Shown here: one piece after another, positions 61,370-64,000 of the stretch
How positions within the stretch are numbered: the first letter of the stretch is position 1
How the letters are laid out: each line of letters begins with the position of its first letter
Notes under the pieces: generated by a model
Seen by the model: only the letters and a program-made list of their open reading frames with translations
Database searches by the model: none
Told to the model about the DNA's origin: nothing
Assembly: GCA_023525715.1 (NCBI GenBank)
Contig: CM042013.1
Span: 78,925,494-78,989,493, forward strand
Direction: 5' to 3'
Source of the DNA: Cichorium intybus
Lineage: Eukaryota; Streptophyta; Magnoliopsida; Asterales; Asteraceae
Length of the DNA: 64,000 bases
Translations under genes and position numbers: made by a program

Positions 61370-61680
61370 TAACTCCCCACCTCCCGCGTCTTTCTCCCAC
61401 TCCATCTTCAACCTCCCACTTCATCTTCAACCTCCCACCCGATCTTCAACCGTCACCCACGCTTCTAACTTCTATCCCCACGTTCCCTCGCTTCCCCAAG
61501 TCCTAATCTCTCAGCCCTCTCCGCTTATAAATGAAGCCATCAACCCCAATTCAAGAACCGCCCCTGTTGGTACCATCACGCCCCTCTGCCATTCGATCAC
61601 CTTCTATCTCTGTCAATGCACCACTGCCTTCTCCGTCTTAGAAAACCCTAGACGTTGATCAGCCACTCAACCACACTACA
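61370..61680 (+). other. Pyrimidine-rich, 5'-UTR-like block before the IleRS fragment
   Basis: C/T-rich sequence with 'cctcccactccatcttcaac' repeated three times, a possible TATA element (TTATAAAT at about 61526) and an ATG at 61531 that opens a 36-codon proline/serine-rich frame ending at TAG 61639. It does not join in frame to the synthetase piece. Confidence 0.4.
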
Positions 61681-61685
61681 TAATT

Positions 61686-62298
61686 GGAGCATGAGATTGA
61701 CATCACGCTAGGAATTAAGAGCAGAGAGGACGTGATTAAGATGGGGATTGTCAATTACAATGAAGAGTGTAGGAGTATTGTTACCAGGTACGTTTGGGAG
61801 TGGGAGAAAGTGATTACGAGGACGGGGAGTTGGATTGATTTAAAGAATGGTTACAAAACGATGGATTTGAATTTCATGAGTGTTTGATGGGTGTTTTCCC
61901 AGATATATAAGAAAAACCTTGTTTACAGAGGGTTTAAGGTTAGTTCTTGACCTAATTTGTTTTGTTTATTCAGTGAGCTGTACGTACTCTATCTGCTCTA
62001 CAAAACATTTCATTATCTTCGATTAACAGGTGATGTCGTACAGTACAAGCTGCAAGACTCTATTGTCCAATTTCGAGGCTAATTCAAACCACAAGGTTCG
62101 GATTACAAGTTCATTATTTTCCATTCAAACTATTTGAAACCTTTTTGCATTATCTTTAATCTTTGGCAGGAAGTCCCTGATCCTGAAATAATGGCGACAT
62201 TTCCAATTGTTGGTGATGAAGATGGTGATGCATTTGTTTCATCGACACTTACTAGCAATCTTGCACTTTGTGTCAACTCAAATTTTGTATATGTGAAG
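61686..62298 (+). pseudogene. Cytosolic isoleucyl-tRNA synthetase fragment
   Basis: Three exon-like blocks match plant cytosolic IleRS, the class I synthetase that charges tRNA-Ile: 61686-61938 (EHEIDITLGIKSRED, YNEECRSIVTRYV, WIDLKNGYKTMDL), 62030-62095 (CKTLLSNFEAN) and 62170-62298 (EVPDPEIMATFPIVGDEDGD, SNLALCVNSNFVYVK). Introns with GT/AG ends remain. TGA at 61885-61887 replaces a conserved Trp codon. In the third block the threonine-rich peptide expected before SNLALC, part of the editing (CP1) domain, is mostly deleted. The upstream HIGH-motif region and everything after the start of CP1 are missing. A dead, possibly captured fragment. Confidence 0.85.
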
Positions 62299-63840
62299 GT
62301 CAGTAATGCAAAGTTCTATACTTCTATTTTGATTTTTGAATTTAAATGAATACTTGATCCCAACTCTATAAATAAAATCAGGTGAGGAGACATCGACCAA
62401 TTTTGAATTTCAGGTACCATTTGTCATTCTCCTCCAGTAACAATGACGAAATTATCCCTAAACAAGTTTGATTTTGGAGTTGTATTTTTCACTACAACTT
62501 CTGTGTTAATGAGCAATTTCTCCATTTCTTTTTTGATTTATAAGATTTTTAACCAAATTTAGAATGAATTTGACTGGTTTGATTTTTTTATTTTTTCCGA
62601 GTTGTAGGTTTCCTTCCGCTGTGGTTCGATTTGATTTTGTGGAATAGTTTTGAGTTGGCGCTAACCATCTCAGAAACCCATGTTATATCCCATTTATGTT
62701 TTCCATATGTTTTCTTCAAAACTGTGTCTTATTACACAATTAGATTTTTCAATTTTTAGTACTTCTCTATGAAGTCTGAATCACTGGGTTTGTTTAGTAT
62801 CTGCCAGTTTTGGCTTTTAATTTCTATATTGCATTAAAAAAATCTTAGAGTCGAAGCAGTTCTTATATGTATGTTCTGTTTCTTTTGATCTTTATCTCAA
62901 TCTCATAATTGAAGTGCATGAATGACATATTTGCCCCTTCTTTGATGTTTCTTCTGTTTGCTCAAATGATAACATTTTACTTGCTAAAGGTAATTTTTTT
63001 ATTATGACAAGTTTACTAAAAAAATGATTATAATTATTTTGGATTATGACAGGTTTAACATGGCTAATAAGGATGCAATCACATCTGATGATGTTATTGG
63101 TGGTTTATTGGTGGTGTCCTAATAATAAGACATGTGGACTAATTTTATAATTGGTAGAACGAAGACGATACCATCAACTTCCGTTGGGTGATTGCATTAT
63201 GGACAACAAGTTATAGTCCTAATTACTAGCATATTAAATATTAAATGATGAAGGAAGAACATCCCACTTTAGTGCTTTTAACATGAAGTATGTTTTTTTT
63301 TAAATTTTACACCAGGCTTATATTTCTCTATTAAAACTTTGGACCAAGTAATTTTATTTGAGATTGTGATTTTTTCCTATTATTTTTTTAGGTTTCGTAA
63401 ATCTTTATGAATCCAAAAGTCTCGATGCCTCTCCCAATGTTCAAGCAAAATATTATTTATGGATTATGCGGTGTTACAGCTAAAGTATCTTGATTGGTTT
63501 TGTGTGCTTTGACAAGAAAATGGTGATGTGCAACTCCAAGAGGTAAAAATTCATTTTAGAGGTGAGCATAATCGGGTGCCCGGCGCATATTTATTTGTTA
63601 GTTTCCAGTCCTAATATATTTTCCCACGAATTATGCCCCTTCTTCCTCTTAATCTCTTTAACCAATAGAGAAATTGTGCTCCTCTCATTTTCTTTCTCTT
63701 ATCTGTCCCTACAGATTTTATGTGTAGCTGTGTGGTTCTATGTTTGGCTGTGTGTGTGTGAGTGAGTAGTTATGTTGTTGTTTGTGTATGTCAATATAAT
63801 ACGTTGATACAAATACAAATTGTAGAAGTTTTTAACAAAA
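62299..63840. other. No gene recognised; intron-like sequence
   Basis: T-rich sequence with a few exon-like scraps (for example 63053-63118, MANKDAITSDDVIGG, and 63403-63460) that I cannot assign. It may be intron or captured sequence between the synthetase and membrane-protein pieces. Confidence 0.45.
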
Positions 63841-63852
63841 AACCAACTCACA

Positions 63853-64000
63853 GAAAATACAATGAACATGATGTAGAACCCATTGGAATTATGTATGAAG
63901 ATGACACCTAGAGGACCTCTTTGAAAAAACTCCAACCTGCTTGGCTTCTTGTTTATAGATTAATTGCATTTGGTGTCATATTATCAATCCTTATTGCTAA
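63853..64000 (+). pseudogene. Plant transmembrane protein fragment, runs off the window
   Basis: The plus strand encodes VEPIGIMYEDDT, a TAG stop, then LKKLQPAWLLVYRLIAFGVI and a hydrophobic segment to the window end. The P-A-W-L-L-x-Y-R-x-x-A-F pattern at the start of a membrane span resembles a family of uncharacterised plant multi-pass proteins (At5g62960-like, from memory). The in-frame TAG and the lack of a start suggest a broken copy. Whether the rest is intact lies beyond the window. Confidence 0.4.

Overview
The window reads as plant nuclear DNA, AT-rich and packed with transposable elements. The evidence is spliced-type gene fragments with GT/AG boundaries and clear matches to plant proteins (EDR2, MRE11, isoleucyl-tRNA synthetase), LTR retrotransposons with iMet-type primer sites (TGGTATCAGAGC), Helitron, hAT and CACTA ends, and long (TA)n tracts. 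A eudicot is likely. The style of the Ty3 LTRs fits Asteraceae, but that is only an impression. I see no complete host gene, no rRNA or tRNA gene and no prokaryotic feature.

Layout. 1-3655 is the 3' part of a gene-capturing Helitron with pieces of four unrelated genes in one orientation (EDR2, MRE11, an LRR protein, a PDS5-like Tudor protein), ending in a hairpin and CTAG. 3656-9377 is intergenic sequence with microsatellites, a CACTA-like end, a clean hAT MITE (7247-7441) and a possible SINE. 9378-10308 is a Copia 3' LTR plus polypurine tract on the minus strand. 10309-38745 is one Ty3/Gypsy element on the plus strand: 5' LTR, primer site, gag and pol. It is broken up by a 1.2 kb TIR element in its LTR, a hAT MITE in gag, a 7.46 kb Copia-type element in gag (GAGTT target duplication), and a minus-strand chain LTR-internal-LTR-internal-truncated LTR of a large non-autonomous Ty3 element whose end is fused to the host pol by a deletion.

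40381-57027 is a second Ty3-type non-autonomous element (minus). It holds a solo LTR inside its left LTR (GAAAA target duplication) and a second copy of the 7.4 kb Copia-type element inside its internal region. 57673-59398 is a third Ty3 element (minus; LTR plus the pol C-terminus). 59399-60567 is a truncated plus-strand LTR with its primer site. 61686-64000 carries captured or decayed fragments of isoleucyl-tRNA synthetase and of a plant membrane protein.

How it works together. Almost nothing here can move alone. The two Copia-type copies have LTRs, a primer site and a gag remnant but no visible pol. The long-LTR elements keep LTRs, primer site, polypurine tract and the last few pol codons. 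They share LTR motifs with the pol-bearing Ty3 element that one of them sits in, so that family may have mobilised them. The most unusual signal is a set of four stem-loops in each Copia-type copy, with a conserved loop and stems that change sequence but stay paired. Two of them lie between primer site and gag, where a dimerisation or packaging signal would be expected.
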